In this document: piece by piece, positions 41,020-49,714 of the stretch | Layout of the letters: each line of letters begins with the position of its first letter | Position numbering within the stretch: the first letter of the stretch is position 1 | Origin: Planctomycetota bacterium | Lineage (GTDB): Bacteria; Planctomycetota; UBA1135; UBA2386 | DNA: 64,000 bases | NCBI GenBank assembly: GCA_014192625.1 | Contig: BJHM01000012.1 | Coordinates: 1 to 64,000 of the forward strand | Direction of reading: 5' to 3' | Made by a program: the position numbers and the translations under genes | Notes under the pieces: model-generated | Seen by the model: the letters and a program-made list of their open reading frames with translations, nothing else | Databases searched by the model: none | Told to the model about the DNA's origin: nothing

Positions 41020-41618
41020 GCGGGAGGCGCTCCCTTCGCGGGCGCTGCCGGTGCCGTTGGCGCGGCCTTCACGGCATCGCCCTCGCGTTGTGGCACGTGC
41101 TCGAAGTGCTGGCCTTCGCGCAAGTGCGGCACGCCGTGATACTCCGACGGATAGATGTAGTCCTTGCGCAGCGGATGCCCGACCCAATCCTGCGGTGTCA
41201 TGATGCGCAGCAACGTCGGATGGCCATCGAAGTGCACGCCGAGCAGATCCCACACTTCGCGTTCAAAGTAGAGCGCAGCAGGCCACAAAAAAGACACCGA
41301 CGGCACCACACACGCAGCGCGCGGCGCAAGCACCCTGAGCATGAGCTTGTGCTTTTGGACGTAGCTAAACAGCACGTAGACGACCGCGATCGCGTCGCTC
41401 GGCGGCGTCGCCGGATACTTCATCAGGTCGTAGCCAGTCAGATCACTCAGCGCATCGAAACGCAACTCGCGGTCACTGCGCAGCCATTGCACCAGTGCCA
41501 CCAACTCGGTCGCGGGCACCAGTAAAAACGGCTGGCCGTTGTCGCTGCGCTTCGCCTCAACGGCAGGCCAGCGGGCGTGAACACGCTCGCAAAGCTCAGC
41601 AAAAGAAAGCGCGCTCAC
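41016..41618 (-). CDS. nuoC: NADH-quinone oxidoreductase subunit C
   Basis: A 200-residue subunit (30 kDa homologue). It has the LTGYDLMKYP and EREVWDLLGVHFDGHPTLLRIMTPQDWVGHPLRKDY signature. An Ala/Pro-rich tail of about 20 residues (VKAAPTAPAAPAKGAPPA) follows the conserved part. Starts with GTG at 41618, overlapping nuoB as GTGA. nuoC and nuoD are separate, not fused. Confidence 0.95.
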   Translation of the reverse strand: MSALSFAELCERVHARWPAVEAKRSDNGQPFLLVPATELVALVQWLRSDRELRFDALSDLTGYDLMKYPATPPSDAIAVVYVLFSYVQKHKLMLRVLAPRAACVVPSVSFLWPAALYFEREVWDLLGVHFDGHPTLLRIMTPQDWVGHPLRKDYIYPSEYHGVPHLREGQHFEHVPQREGDAVKAAPTAPAAPAKGAPPA

Positions 41619-42235
41619 GCCTTCGGCTCCTCGGGTTGCTTGCTGCCGCCCTTGCCGAAGTGACAGCCAAACGCAGCATCGGCGCTGGCGACGATGTGCG
41701 GCACAGTCTCGCGGACCCCAAGCGTGCGGTATCTGCGAACGCGCTCACGCAGGGCATACACGCCGTCAATCAGCGCCTCGGGCCGCGGTGGGCAACCCGG
41801 GATGTAGATGTCGACCGGGATGTACTTGTCGATGCCGTTCAGCACCGAGTAGCTCCACTTGCTGAACGGCCCGCCGCTGTTGGCACAGCTACCCATGCTG
41901 ACAACCCAGCGCGGCTCCGTCATCTGTTGGTAGATCAATCGCACGCGCTCCGCCATCTTGTGCGTAATCGTGCCAGCGATGATCATCAGGTCCGATTGGC
42001 GCGGTGTAGCGCGCGGGATCATGCCGAGGCGGTCGAGGTCATAGCGCGGGCCACCGGCCTGCATCAATTCGATGCCGCAGCACGCGGTCGCAAACAACAG
42101 GTAGAACAAGGAGTTCTCCTTGCCCCACGCGAGAAACTCGTCAACTGCGGTGAGGTGGATCTGCTCATCGAGCTGGTTGCCGGCCTTCTGCTTTGTGCTG
42201 CCGGGCAACGCATTCATCATTGGATCATCAGTCAT
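41615..42235 (-). CDS. nuoB: NADH-quinone oxidoreductase subunit B
   Basis: A 206-residue subunit that carries cluster N2. The ligands are in ATACCGIEL, SMGSCANSGG and IPGCPPRPE, all present. The start at 42235 (MTDDPMMNALPG) lies 8 bp inside nuoA; later ATG codons a few residues on are possible too. Confidence 0.96.
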   Translation of the reverse strand: MTDDPMMNALPGSTKQKAGNQLDEQIHLTAVDEFLAWGKENSLFYLLFATACCGIELMQAGGPRYDLDRLGMIPRATPRQSDLMIIAGTITHKMAERVRLIYQQMTEPRWVVSMGSCANSGGPFSKWSYSVLNGIDKYIPVDIYIPGCPPRPEALIDGVYALRERVRRYRTLGVRETVPHIVASADAAFGCHFGKGGSKQPEEPKA

Positions 42236-42701
42236 CTCCGGACTCCTTGCCCTGATCGTCGCCAAACCCATCTTCGACGGTGCGGTCCCATGCAAAACCA
42301 CCCATCGCAGCGACCCACATGAGCGACAGTGCAAGGGTGCCCGCAAACGCGCCGACTTCGATAAACAAGAGCACGCCCTTCCCCATGGCAAGCCACTCTA
42401 GGCAGCGTGGCAGGATCGGCCACAGCAGCGCCAATTCGACGTCGAAGATCAAGAACGCGAGCGCCACCGTCGTGAACCGGTTGTTGAACCTGAACCACGC
42501 CGAACCGACCGGCTCCTCGCCGCACTCGTAGGTTGAGAGGCGTTCTTTATTGTCGCGGATCCGGTCGAAGACGCGCGTCACGAGGCGCACAACGAGCAAT
42601 GCGCCGCCGACGACCGCGAACGCGAGCACGCCGACCACGAAGACGCTGGCCCACGCGCCGTATGGGGTAGCTTGCGCTATTGCGATGCTCGATTGGGACA
42701 T
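42228..42701 (-). CDS. nuoA: NADH-quinone oxidoreductase subunit A
   Basis: A 157-residue three-helix subunit and first gene of the operon. It has the YECGEEPVGSAWFRFNNRF loop and the LIFDVELALLWP helix. The N-terminal Gln/Ala-rich piece and an acidic tail (TVEDGFGDDQGKESGDD) are longer than usual. The 169-bp divergent gap to the parvulin lipoprotein gene should hold the operon promoter; no clear -35/-10 pair is evident there. Confidence 0.95.
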   Translation of the reverse strand: MSQSSIAIAQATPYGAWASVFVVGVLAFAVVGGALLVVRLVTRVFDRIRDNKERLSTYECGEEPVGSAWFRFNNRFTTVALAFLIFDVELALLWPILPRCLEWLAMGKGVLLFIEVGAFAGTLALSLMWVAAMGGFAWDRTVEDGFGDDQGKESGDD

Positions 42702-42870
42702 GACTAGGAGAAGGCCCTAAACTCGGGCCGAACAGAGTAGGGAGCAAACCGCCCCATGCAACGGTTCGGGATGCCGCATGGCTTGGATGCAGCACATAAG
42801 TCGAAGTTGCAAGGACGACCCGCAAGGTCAGGCGCGCACTGCGGCACTCTTGGCGCTAGCCTTTGAGCCC

Positions 42871-43542
42871 ATGCACATACCCCGTTCGATCTCATCGTGC
42901 CTATTCTTCACCCTGCTGGCCGTCCTCACGGCGTGCTCGGCAAAATCTGTGACTCCGGCGCAGCCAGAGGCGCAGGTCCCAGCAAAAAATGCAGCCGCCC
43001 AGGCGGCCAAAACACCAGTGGTGGAACCTGAAGAAATACCCGTCGCCCCCGTAAATCCCGCGATGTCGGACGATGGCCTCGTAGCGGTCAGCCGCAACAG
43101 CGATGGCACTCCCGGCACGATTGCGTCGAAGGGTGCCTTGCCAAAGTCCGGCGCCGGCCCGAATCCTGCAGTGCTCAATGCGACCCTGATATTGATGGCC
43201 AAGCCCGAACAGCCAGACGCTGCGATCGAGGTGCAACACTGCCTGGTCGCCTTCATGGGCTCAGGCGTAGCAAAGGCGACCCGTTCCAAAGAGGATGCCG
43301 AAACGCTGGCTCACGCGCTGTATCTCCAGGCCTATGGCGGCAGCGATTTTGACGCATTGGTGAAGTTGAACACCGATGACAGCAGCCCTGGCATCTACCC
43401 GATGACAGTAACATCGCGTAAGGGCATGGTATCGGCCTTCGGCGATGTCGGCTGGCGCCTAAAGGTCGGCGAAATCGGGCTTGCGGTGTATGACCCAAAG
43501 ACCAGTCCATTTGGCTGGCACATCATCAAGCGCACTAAGTGA
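42871..43542 (+). CDS. Lipoprotein with parvulin-type peptidyl-prolyl isomerase domain
   Basis: A 223-residue lipoprotein: MHIPRSISSCLFFTLLAVLTACSA gives a lipid Cys in LTAC. A Pro/Ala-rich linker of about 80 residues follows. The C-terminal 95 residues match the PpiC/parvulin pattern: EVQHCLVAFMGSG, then YGGSDFDALVKLNTDDSS, KVGEIGLAVYD and the closing PFGWHIIKR. Parvulin lipoproteins such as PrsA help secreted proteins fold. It is divergent from the nuo operon and followed by the convergent small-protein/phosphoesterase unit. Confidence 0.82.
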   Translation: MHIPRSISSCLFFTLLAVLTACSAKSVTPAQPEAQVPAKNAAAQAAKTPVVEPEEIPVAPVNPAMSDDGLVAVSRNSDGTPGTIASKGALPKSGAGPNPAVLNATLILMAKPEQPDAAIEVQHCLVAFMGSGVAKATRSKEDAETLAHALYLQAYGGSDFDALVKLNTDDSSPGIYPMTVTSRKGMVSAFGDVGWRLKVGEIGLAVYDPKTSPFGWHIIKRTK

Positions 43543-43611
43543 CCAAACAGCGCGCGCGAGCCGCTTGATCGGGGCCTGCGCGCAGCGGCACCGTTAGCGC
43601 GTGACAGGGAT

Positions 43612-43740
43612 CTAACCCGCACCCCAATATCGCCAGCCGATTAGCCGCAAAAACGTCGCTACGGTCAGCAGGAATGCCACCGCCAGCAGCGCGCCATACA
43701 AAAGCAGGCGCGGCACTGACAGGTCTTCCAGCTTCTTCAT
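43612..43740 (-). CDS. 42-residue single-pass membrane protein coupled to the phosphoesterase
   Basis: A short frame that reads MKKLEDLSVPRLLLYGALLA then VAFLLTVATFLRLIGW and ends RYWGAG, with TAG at 43612-43614. It has a charged cytoplasmic start (KKLED), one strong membrane helix of about 25 residues and a Trp/Tyr-Arg end. Its ATG (43740-43738) overlaps the stop of the metallophosphoesterase gene as ATGA, the same coupling used in the real operons of this window, which is the main support that it is a gene. It has no recognised family. It may anchor or regulate the phosphoesterase; that is inference. Confidence 0.7.
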   Translation of the reverse strand: MKKLEDLSVPRLLLYGALLAVAFLLTVATFLRLIGWRYWGAG

Positions 43741-44459
43741 GGCAGTGTTATCGGGATCGGCTGAAAGTCAATAAAGTCAACCGACGCGAGAAAGTAACGG
43801 ATGCCATCGGCATCGCCGACGAAACCGTATTTGAGGCTACTGCCATGCAGGTGGCCATAAACACAGCCCGTCACAGAAGCGGCTTTGAGCAGCGGCACCG
43901 CGGCCGTCTCACGGCCATCGCTGTAACGCGGCGGATAATGAATCAGTGCAATCGTGCGGGAGCCTTTTACGCAGCCGCCAAGCGCACGGCCAGCTTCAAT
44001 CGATTGCTGTAAGAAGAGCAACTCGCGCGCAAACACCTTGGCGGCCTCCGGTGCCGCCCAAGGCGCGTCCGGCGGATCCCACAGCCGCGAGCCAACCACC
44101 ACCGTGCCATCGTCCAGTCGAAAGGCGTTGGCCTGCAGCATGTGGATCGACGGGTGGACGATCTTCTGCAGCTTGTCGCGCACGCTCGAACCGCGCGGCC
44201 ACCACGTGCAATGATTGCCGCGGATCAGCACCTTCCTGCCGGTTCGCTCGCCAAGCCAATCGAGATCTGGCTTGGCCTCGGCAAGGGTGAGCCCCCACGA
44301 AGTGTCGCCGCCGACCAACACCCAGTCATCGGGCCTAACCATCGCGTCCCACGCAAGCCGCATCTTGGCTTCGTGACCGACCCATTGCGGGCCAAAGATA
44401 TCCATCGGCTTATCAACGCCGAGGCTCAGGTGCAGATCACTAATGGCGAACAGTCGCAT
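43737..44459 (-). CDS. Calcineurin-like metallophosphoesterase (COG1768-like)
   Basis: A 240-residue cytoplasmic phosphohydrolase with the five metal-binding blocks of calcineurin-like enzymes: AISDLHLS, VGGDTSWGLT, IRGNHCTWW, ALIHYPPRY and VYGHLHG. GDTSWG followed by GNHxxWW is characteristic of the COG1768 group as I recall. Substrate not known (phosphodiester or phosphomonoester). The ATG at 44459 starts directly at the first beta strand. It is translationally coupled with the 42-residue membrane protein downstream and divergent from the dipeptidase gene. Confidence 0.9.
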   Translation of the reverse strand: MRLFAISDLHLSLGVDKPMDIFGPQWVGHEAKMRLAWDAMVRPDDWVLVGGDTSWGLTLAEAKPDLDWLGERTGRKVLIRGNHCTWWPRGSSVRDKLQKIVHPSIHMLQANAFRLDDGTVVVGSRLWDPPDAPWAAPEAAKVFARELLFLQQSIEAGRALGGCVKGSRTIALIHYPPRYSDGRETAAVPLLKAASVTGCVYGHLHGSSLKYGFVGDADGIRYFLASVDFIDFQPIPITLP

Positions 44460-44571
44460 TCGAAGCAACCCGAATACTGGTTCTTTGGTTGCGCCTCAAG
44501 GCTTGTTCTGACGCTTCACGAACCCTTCTGCCGCGCTTGCATCACGGCCGAGGTAGCCGACGATCGGGGGA

Positions 44572-45933
44572 ATGCTCGCACGCCTTGCAGCGATCCTGCC
44601 TTTGCTCGCCCTCGCCACCGCGCAACAAAAAGTGCCGCCGTGCCCAAAGCCGCCCGCTGGATATGAGCAGGCTTTGTGGGCGAAGGCATGGCAACTCCAC
44701 CACGCGTGCACCGTGGTCGACACGCATACCGATACCACAAGCCGAATCCTCGACGAGAACTTCGACCTGGGGCCGCTCTCGAGCACGGGCCACATGGATC
44801 TGCCACGCATGCAAGCGGGCGGCCTCGACGCGGCCTTTTATTCGATCTACGTCAGCGCTCGATTTTATGGCGATGAGAGCGCGCTGTTTGCGCCGGCGGC
44901 CAAGCCCGGCGGAGACTGGCCTCGGCCACTGGCTGCTGGCACCAGCAACGGTAGCGCGCGCCGCGCCCTCGCAATGATCGACGGGCTAGTTTGCATGGCC
45001 GATCGCTATCCAGATCGAATGCAACTGTGCCGATCGGTCGAAGAACTGCGCGCCACCGTCGCAGCGGGAAAGCACGCCGCATTGATGGGCATCGAGGGCG
45101 GTCACGCGATCGAAGGCGACCTTGCGCTCTTGCGCCTCTTCGCCAAACTCGGCGTGCGCTACATGACGCTGACGCACACCAACCACAATGAGTTTGCCGA
45201 CAGCTGCGCCGAGGCACTGCCGCGCTGGGGCGGACTCAACACGCTCGGCGTGAAGGTTGTGCAGGAGATGAACCGGCTCGGCGTGATGGTCGACATCAGC
45301 CACATCAGCGACGCGACTTTCTTTCACGCCTTGCGCGTGACGCGCGCGCCGGCGATCTGCTCACACAGTTCCATGCGCGCACTCTGCGGCCACAAGCGCA
45401 ACATCACCGACTTGATGCTGGTCGCGCTCAAAGAAAACGGTGGTGTCGTGATGATCAATTACAACTGCGGTTTCATCGACGAGGACTACATGAAGGCCAG
45501 CGCCGCGAGCGAGGCCACGAAGAAAATAAAGGAGAAGGCCGCGCGGGAGAAGTTGGCTGAGGGCAGCCAAGAGTTAAAAGACGCGCTGGCAAAGCTGGAC
45601 GAACGATTTTCCGTGCCGACGCGGCCCACGTTAAAGGTCTTGATGAAACATGTGCTGCACGCGCTGTCGATCGCCGGTCCCGATCACGTCGGCCTCGGCA
45701 GCGACTTCGATGGCGTAAGTTGCGTGCCAGAAGGCCTCGACGATGTCACCTACCTGCCGCGCATCACCTACGAGCTGCTCGCAAACGGCCAGAGTGAAGA
45801 GACTGTGCGCAAAGTGCTCGGCGAAAATCTGCTGCGGGTGTTTGCCGCAGTCGAACTAGAGGCCTACCAGTTGCGCGGTGAGCCGCCGTTTAGGAATGAC
45901 CTCAAAACCGACTCGCTGCCTGCCGCACGCTGA
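44572..45933 (+). CDS. Secreted membrane-dipeptidase family (M19) peptidase
   Basis: A 453-residue secreted zinc dipeptidase of the renal dipeptidase family. The signal is MLARLAAILPLLALATAQQ. Metal and active-site motifs are DTHTDT (His52, Asp54), GIEGGHAIEGD, YMTLTHTNHNEFADS, VMVDISHISDATF, SHSSMRALCGHKRN and GLGSDFDGV, all present. A Lys/Glu-rich helical insert (SEATKKIKEKAAREKLAEG) lies before the last beta strands. It is followed 9 bp later by glcD, so both may be in one transcript. Confidence 0.93.
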   Translation: MLARLAAILPLLALATAQQKVPPCPKPPAGYEQALWAKAWQLHHACTVVDTHTDTTSRILDENFDLGPLSSTGHMDLPRMQAGGLDAAFYSIYVSARFYGDESALFAPAAKPGGDWPRPLAAGTSNGSARRALAMIDGLVCMADRYPDRMQLCRSVEELRATVAAGKHAALMGIEGGHAIEGDLALLRLFAKLGVRYMTLTHTNHNEFADSCAEALPRWGGLNTLGVKVVQEMNRLGVMVDISHISDATFFHALRVTRAPAICSHSSMRALCGHKRNITDLMLVALKENGGVVMINYNCGFIDEDYMKASAASEATKKIKEKAAREKLAEGSQELKDALAKLDERFSVPTRPTLKVLMKHVLHALSIAGPDHVGLGSDFDGVSCVPEGLDDVTYLPRITYELLANGQSEETVRKVLGENLLRVFAAVELEAYQLRGEPPFRNDLKTDSLPAAR

Positions 45934-45942
45934 GCTGAAGAC

Positions 45943-47409
45943 TTGCACAACAACGTGGATGCCGTTCTAAAAAGCCTGATTGCAATCGTCGGTAAACACC
46001 GCGCGATCGTGGCGCGTGATGCCCTGCTGGCTTGGGAGTGCGATGGCTTTACGGTGCACAAACAACTGCCGCTCGCAGTCGTTGCGCCGGAGACCACCGA
46101 AGAAGTCGCAGCACTCGTGCGAATCTTGCACGCTGGCAAGGTGCCATTCGTGCCGCGCGGTGCAGGAACATGCTTGTCCGGCGGCCCCACACCAATGGCA
46201 CCGTCCGTCGTGATCGAACTGGCGCGCATGAACCGCGTGCTGCAGGTCGCCGCCGATGATCTCTACGCGGTTGTGCAGCCAGGCGTGGTCAACCTCGACC
46301 TCACGACCGCGGTCGCGCACCTTGGTCTGCATTACGCGCCGGATCCGTCAAGCCAGTCCGTCTGCACGATTGGCGGCAACCTGGCGGAGAACAGCGGCGG
46401 CCCGCACTGCTTCAAATACGGCATGACCAACGATCACGTGCTGTCGGCCGTGGTTGTGTTGCCCGATGGCAGCATCGCAAAGCTCGGCAGCGAAGCCGGA
46501 CCGCGCGCGCCACACGGATTTGACCTGCCCGCGATTTTCTGTGGCAGCGAGGGCACGTTTGGCATTGCCACCGAGATCACGGTGCGCTTGTGCCGCGATG
46601 CCGAGGCAGTTCACACGCTGCTCGCTTCGTTTGGTGACATGCCCTCGGCGTGTCGAGCGGTGTCCCAGATCGTCGGCGCAGGCATGGTCCCCGCAGCCAT
46701 CGAGATCCTCGACCAAGCAACGATCCGCGCGGTCGAGGCCTCGATCTATCGCGCTGGCTATCCTGAAGACGCGGCCGCCGTGCTGCTGGTCGAACTCGAT
46801 GGCCCGGTCGCAGTGCTCGAAGAGGAGACCGCTGAGGTGCGCAACTTCTTCGCGCAGAACGGGGCGCTGCGCATCGAAGCTGCGACCTCACCCACCGAGC
46901 GCAAAAAGCTGTGGCGCGGCCGCAAGGGTGCGTTCGGCGCGATGGGCCGCCTCAACACCGATCTCTACGTGCTCGATGGTGTCGTGCCACGCACGAAGCT
47001 GGTCGAGGCACTGAACGGCATCTATGCCATTGGCAAAAAATACGCCGTCGTGCTGACCAATGTGTTTCACGCCGGCGACGGCAATCTGCACCCCAACATC
47101 AGCTACGACGGCCGCAATGTGGAGGAAGTCGCCCGCGTGCTCGCAGCAGGCCGTGAGATTTTACAGCTCTGCATCGACCTTGGCGGCAGCATCAGCGGCG
47201 AGCACGGCATCGGCACCGAGAAGCTCGAACACATGCCAATGATGTACACCGAGGCGGATCTCGAAGTAATGGCGCGCGTGCGTTCGGTCTTCAACAAAGA
47301 CAACCTGTGCAATCCCGACAAGGTATTGCCAAGCCGTCACGGTTGCGCCGAGGTTGCAAAGTGGCCAGCGATGATCGCTCGCGTGCTCGACGGCGAGGGG
47401 CAGTCATGA
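45943..47409 (+). CDS. glcD: Glycolate oxidase subunit GlcD (FAD-linked)
   Basis: A 488-residue FAD-dependent subunit of the membrane-associated glycolate dehydrogenase, which oxidises glycolate to glyoxylate. The FAD motif is PFVPRGAGTCLSGG; later motifs are GGNLAENSGGPHC, VFHAGDGNLHPNI and SGEHGIGTEKL, typical of GlcD/D-lactate dehydrogenases. No ATG fits: the start is TTG at 45943 or GTG at 45955. It overlaps glcE by 4 bp (ATGA). Confidence 0.93.
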   Translation: MHNNVDAVLKSLIAIVGKHRAIVARDALLAWECDGFTVHKQLPLAVVAPETTEEVAALVRILHAGKVPFVPRGAGTCLSGGPTPMAPSVVIELARMNRVLQVAADDLYAVVQPGVVNLDLTTAVAHLGLHYAPDPSSQSVCTIGGNLAENSGGPHCFKYGMTNDHVLSAVVVLPDGSIAKLGSEAGPRAPHGFDLPAIFCGSEGTFGIATEITVRLCRDAEAVHTLLASFGDMPSACRAVSQIVGAGMVPAAIEILDQATIRAVEASIYRAGYPEDAAAVLLVELDGPVAVLEEETAEVRNFFAQNGALRIEAATSPTERKKLWRGRKGAFGAMGRLNTDLYVLDGVVPRTKLVEALNGIYAIGKKYAVVLTNVFHAGDGNLHPNISYDGRNVEEVARVLAAGREILQLCIDLGGSISGEHGIGTEKLEHMPMMYTEADLEVMARVRSVFNKDNLCNPDKVLPSRHGCAEVAKWPAMIARVLDGEGQS

Positions 47410-48443
47410 ACAACTTCACCATCAATTCCACTGCCGAACTCATCGATGCCCTCCGCTCGCGCGGCGACCACCGCGTGCGGCTCTGCGGCGGCGGCTCGCG
47501 GCACCACGCACAAACTGCGCGACCTTTCGACTCGGTGGTAATCGCACTCGCTGGGATGAATCGCATTCAGCGCCTCGAGCCGGACGACCTGACGTGCTCC
47601 GTGGAACCCGGTGTGCCATGCGCTGTGCTGCACGAAGAGCTTGCCGCGAAGGGCCTCGAACTGGGCATCGATGCGGACGGCACCATCGGCGGCTTTCTGG
47701 CGGCAGATCCCGTGACCGCCGCTACGACCGGTGCTGCAAGTGCGCGCTCGGCGCTACTCGGTGCCGAAGCCGTGCTCGGTGAAGGCAAAGCATTCAAGGC
47801 GGGTTCGCGCGTCGTGAAAAGCGTCGCAGGCTTTGACGTGCACAAGCTGCTAATCGGTTCACGCGGACTGCTGTTCGCAGCGACGCTGCTACACCTAAAG
47901 CTGCGGCCACGACCGCCAGCCGCGATCGATTTTTGCACTGATGTGATGGAGCAGGAGGCAGCCTCGCGGCGCTTCATTGCCTTGCGCTCGCTAGCCCCAG
48001 CACCAGTGCGACTGTCGCTGCTGTTCGATCCGTCCGGCTGCCGGATCACCGGACGTTTTGCGGGGCGCGCAAACTGGGTCGCTACGGCACTGCGCAGCAA
48101 CGGCGTGCGCGAAGCGAAGTTGGCGGCAGCGACCCCGTTCGACGAACACAGCGGCAACGAACGGCTCGCAGGCCTCGTGCCGCCGACCCAAGTTCGCCAC
48201 TTGCTGCGCGCACTGCCGGTCGGCGCTTTTGCGCGCATCCACGGCAACGGCCGCTGCGAAATCGACCTGCCCGCCAAAGCAACCGATGCGCTGCTCAGGG
48301 CGATGCCCGAACTTTTTGTCGTAGCTGCGATCATCGGCGGCACTGCCGTTCGCCGTGGCCAAGGCACGCCGCTCGATGCAGGTGCGGTGCGCCTGGATCA
48401 GGGGCTAAAGCAGGCACTCGACCCGCAAGGAGTATTCGTTTGA
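47406..48443 (+). CDS. glcE: Glycolate oxidase subunit GlcE
   Basis: A 345-residue FAD-binding subunit, the second of the three-part glycolate oxidase. It has the RLCGGGSRHHAQTARP dinucleotide motif, LEPDDLTCSVEPGV and DGTIGGFLAADP, and ends LDQGLKQALDPQGVFV as GlcE does. The ATG at 47406 overlaps the end of glcD as ATGA; the frame upstream belongs to glcD in another phase. Confidence 0.92.
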   Translation: MNNFTINSTAELIDALRSRGDHRVRLCGGGSRHHAQTARPFDSVVIALAGMNRIQRLEPDDLTCSVEPGVPCAVLHEELAAKGLELGIDADGTIGGFLAADPVTAATTGAASARSALLGAEAVLGEGKAFKAGSRVVKSVAGFDVHKLLIGSRGLLFAATLLHLKLRPRPPAAIDFCTDVMEQEAASRRFIALRSLAPAPVRLSLLFDPSGCRITGRFAGRANWVATALRSNGVREAKLAAATPFDEHSGNERLAGLVPPTQVRHLLRALPVGAFARIHGNGRCEIDLPAKATDALLRAMPELFVVAAIIGGTAVRRGQGTPLDAGAVRLDQGLKQALDPQGVFV

Positions 48444-49681
48444 GCACGACGCAGAAGGATCTCTACCAACAGACCCTTGGCTGCGTGCACTGCGGCCTCT
48501 GCCTGCCAGTGTGCCCAACCTACCGCGTGCTCGGTATGGAGACCGACTCGCCGCGCGGCCGCATCTACTTGATGCGGGCACTCGGTGAGGGCCGCATCGA
48601 GAACCTCGATGTAGTACGCACCCACCTTGACCGTTGTCTTGATTGTCGCGCCTGTGAAACCGCGTGTCCGTCCGGCGTGCAATACGGCAACCTCCTCGAA
48701 AGCGTGCGCGGCGACCTGGAACAAAAGGCCCCATCTCGCGGTTTGAGGCCACGCATCGCGCGCTTCATGGTGCGCCATCTGCTGATTCACCAGCGCCGCT
48801 TGCGACTTGCGTTTAGTGCCCTGCGCGCCATCGAAGTTGTTGGCCTGCGCAAGCTCGCACGCATCCTGCGGCTCATACCGAGAAGCCTCGATGCAATCGC
48901 GCCGCCAGTTCCGGGCGGCACGCAGCGAGCACCACTCAAAACCGGCCTGCATCAACCCAAAGGGCCGGTGCGCGGCCGCGTCGGACTGTTTACCGGCTGC
49001 GTGATGGAGCCGATGTTTGGCCACGTCAACCGCGCCACGCTCGCAGTACTGCTCGCGAACGGCTTCGAAGTCGTGATCCCAAAAGCCCAGCGTTGCTGCG
49101 GCGCACTACTGGTGCACATGGGCCTGCCTGACGACGCGCGCACGCTTGCCAAGGCCAACATCGCCGCGTTTGCCGACTGCGACGTCATCCTCAACAACTC
49201 TGCTGGCTGCGGTGCCGCACTAAAAGAATATGGCCACCTGCTCGACGCTCCCGCGGCGGCGAACTTTGCAAAGAAGTGCCGCGACATCTGCGAGTTTCTC
49301 GACAGCGTTGGCCTCACCCAACTGCCAGCCGCACGCAACGTCACCGTCGCCTATGACGATCCCTGCCACCTGTGCCACGCGCAAGGCGTACGCGAAGCGC
49401 CGCGCAAGTTGCTGCAACAAGTAGATGGCCTAAAGCTTGTGGCCCATGCGCGCCCCGAGGACTGCTGCGGCTCCGCTGGCATCTACAACCTGCTGCAACC
49501 AGAACTCGCCGCTGAAATCGGCAAGCGCAAAGCCGAGACGCTCACCAAGGCAGGCGCACAACTCGTCGTCACCGGCAATCCCGGCTGCATGATTCAGATC
49601 GGTGCAAGCCTGCGCGGGATCGGCGATCACACGCCCGTTTGTCACCCGGTCGAACTGCTCGTCCCGCCAGCCGCGAAGTGA
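48440..49681 (+). CDS. glcF: Glycolate oxidase iron-sulfur subunit GlcF
   Basis: A 413-residue subunit carrying two [4Fe-4S] clusters (GCVHCGLCLPVCPTYRVLG and RCLDCRACETACPSGVQYG) and two cysteine-rich domains with CCGALLVHMG and CCGSAGIYNLL, which pass electrons to quinone. It starts with TTG at 48440 that overlaps the glcE TGA as TTGA; AAGGAG eight bases upstream is a strong Shine-Dalgarno that supports this non-ATG start. Complete glcDEF set. Confidence 0.94.
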   Translation: MSTTQKDLYQQTLGCVHCGLCLPVCPTYRVLGMETDSPRGRIYLMRALGEGRIENLDVVRTHLDRCLDCRACETACPSGVQYGNLLESVRGDLEQKAPSRGLRPRIARFMVRHLLIHQRRLRLAFSALRAIEVVGLRKLARILRLIPRSLDAIAPPVPGGTQRAPLKTGLHQPKGPVRGRVGLFTGCVMEPMFGHVNRATLAVLLANGFEVVIPKAQRCCGALLVHMGLPDDARTLAKANIAAFADCDVILNNSAGCGAALKEYGHLLDAPAAANFAKKCRDICEFLDSVGLTQLPAARNVTVAYDDPCHLCHAQGVREAPRKLLQQVDGLKLVAHARPEDCCGSAGIYNLLQPELAAEIGKRKAETLTKAGAQLVVTGNPGCMIQIGASLRGIGDHTPVCHPVELLVPPAAK

Positions 49682-49686
49682 TCCTT

Positions 49687-49705
49687 CGCGCGGCATGAAC
49701 GCGCG
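49687..49705. terminator. Candidate hairpin after glcF
   Basis: CGCGCG (49687-49692) and CGCGCG (49700-49705) pair across a 7-base loop, within the 33-bp gap between convergent glcF and the secreted protein gene. A second small stem (CCTGA/TCAGG, 49706-49719) follows, reaching into the neighbouring stop codon. No T-tract; termination is only possible. Confidence 0.35.
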
Positions 49706-49714
49706 CCTGATCGC

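Noticed and set aside
42702-42870. Promoter for the nuo operon in the divergent gap
   Set aside because: No convincing -35/-10 pair or Shine-Dalgarno could be placed by eye; a short GCCC/GGGC stem is too weak.
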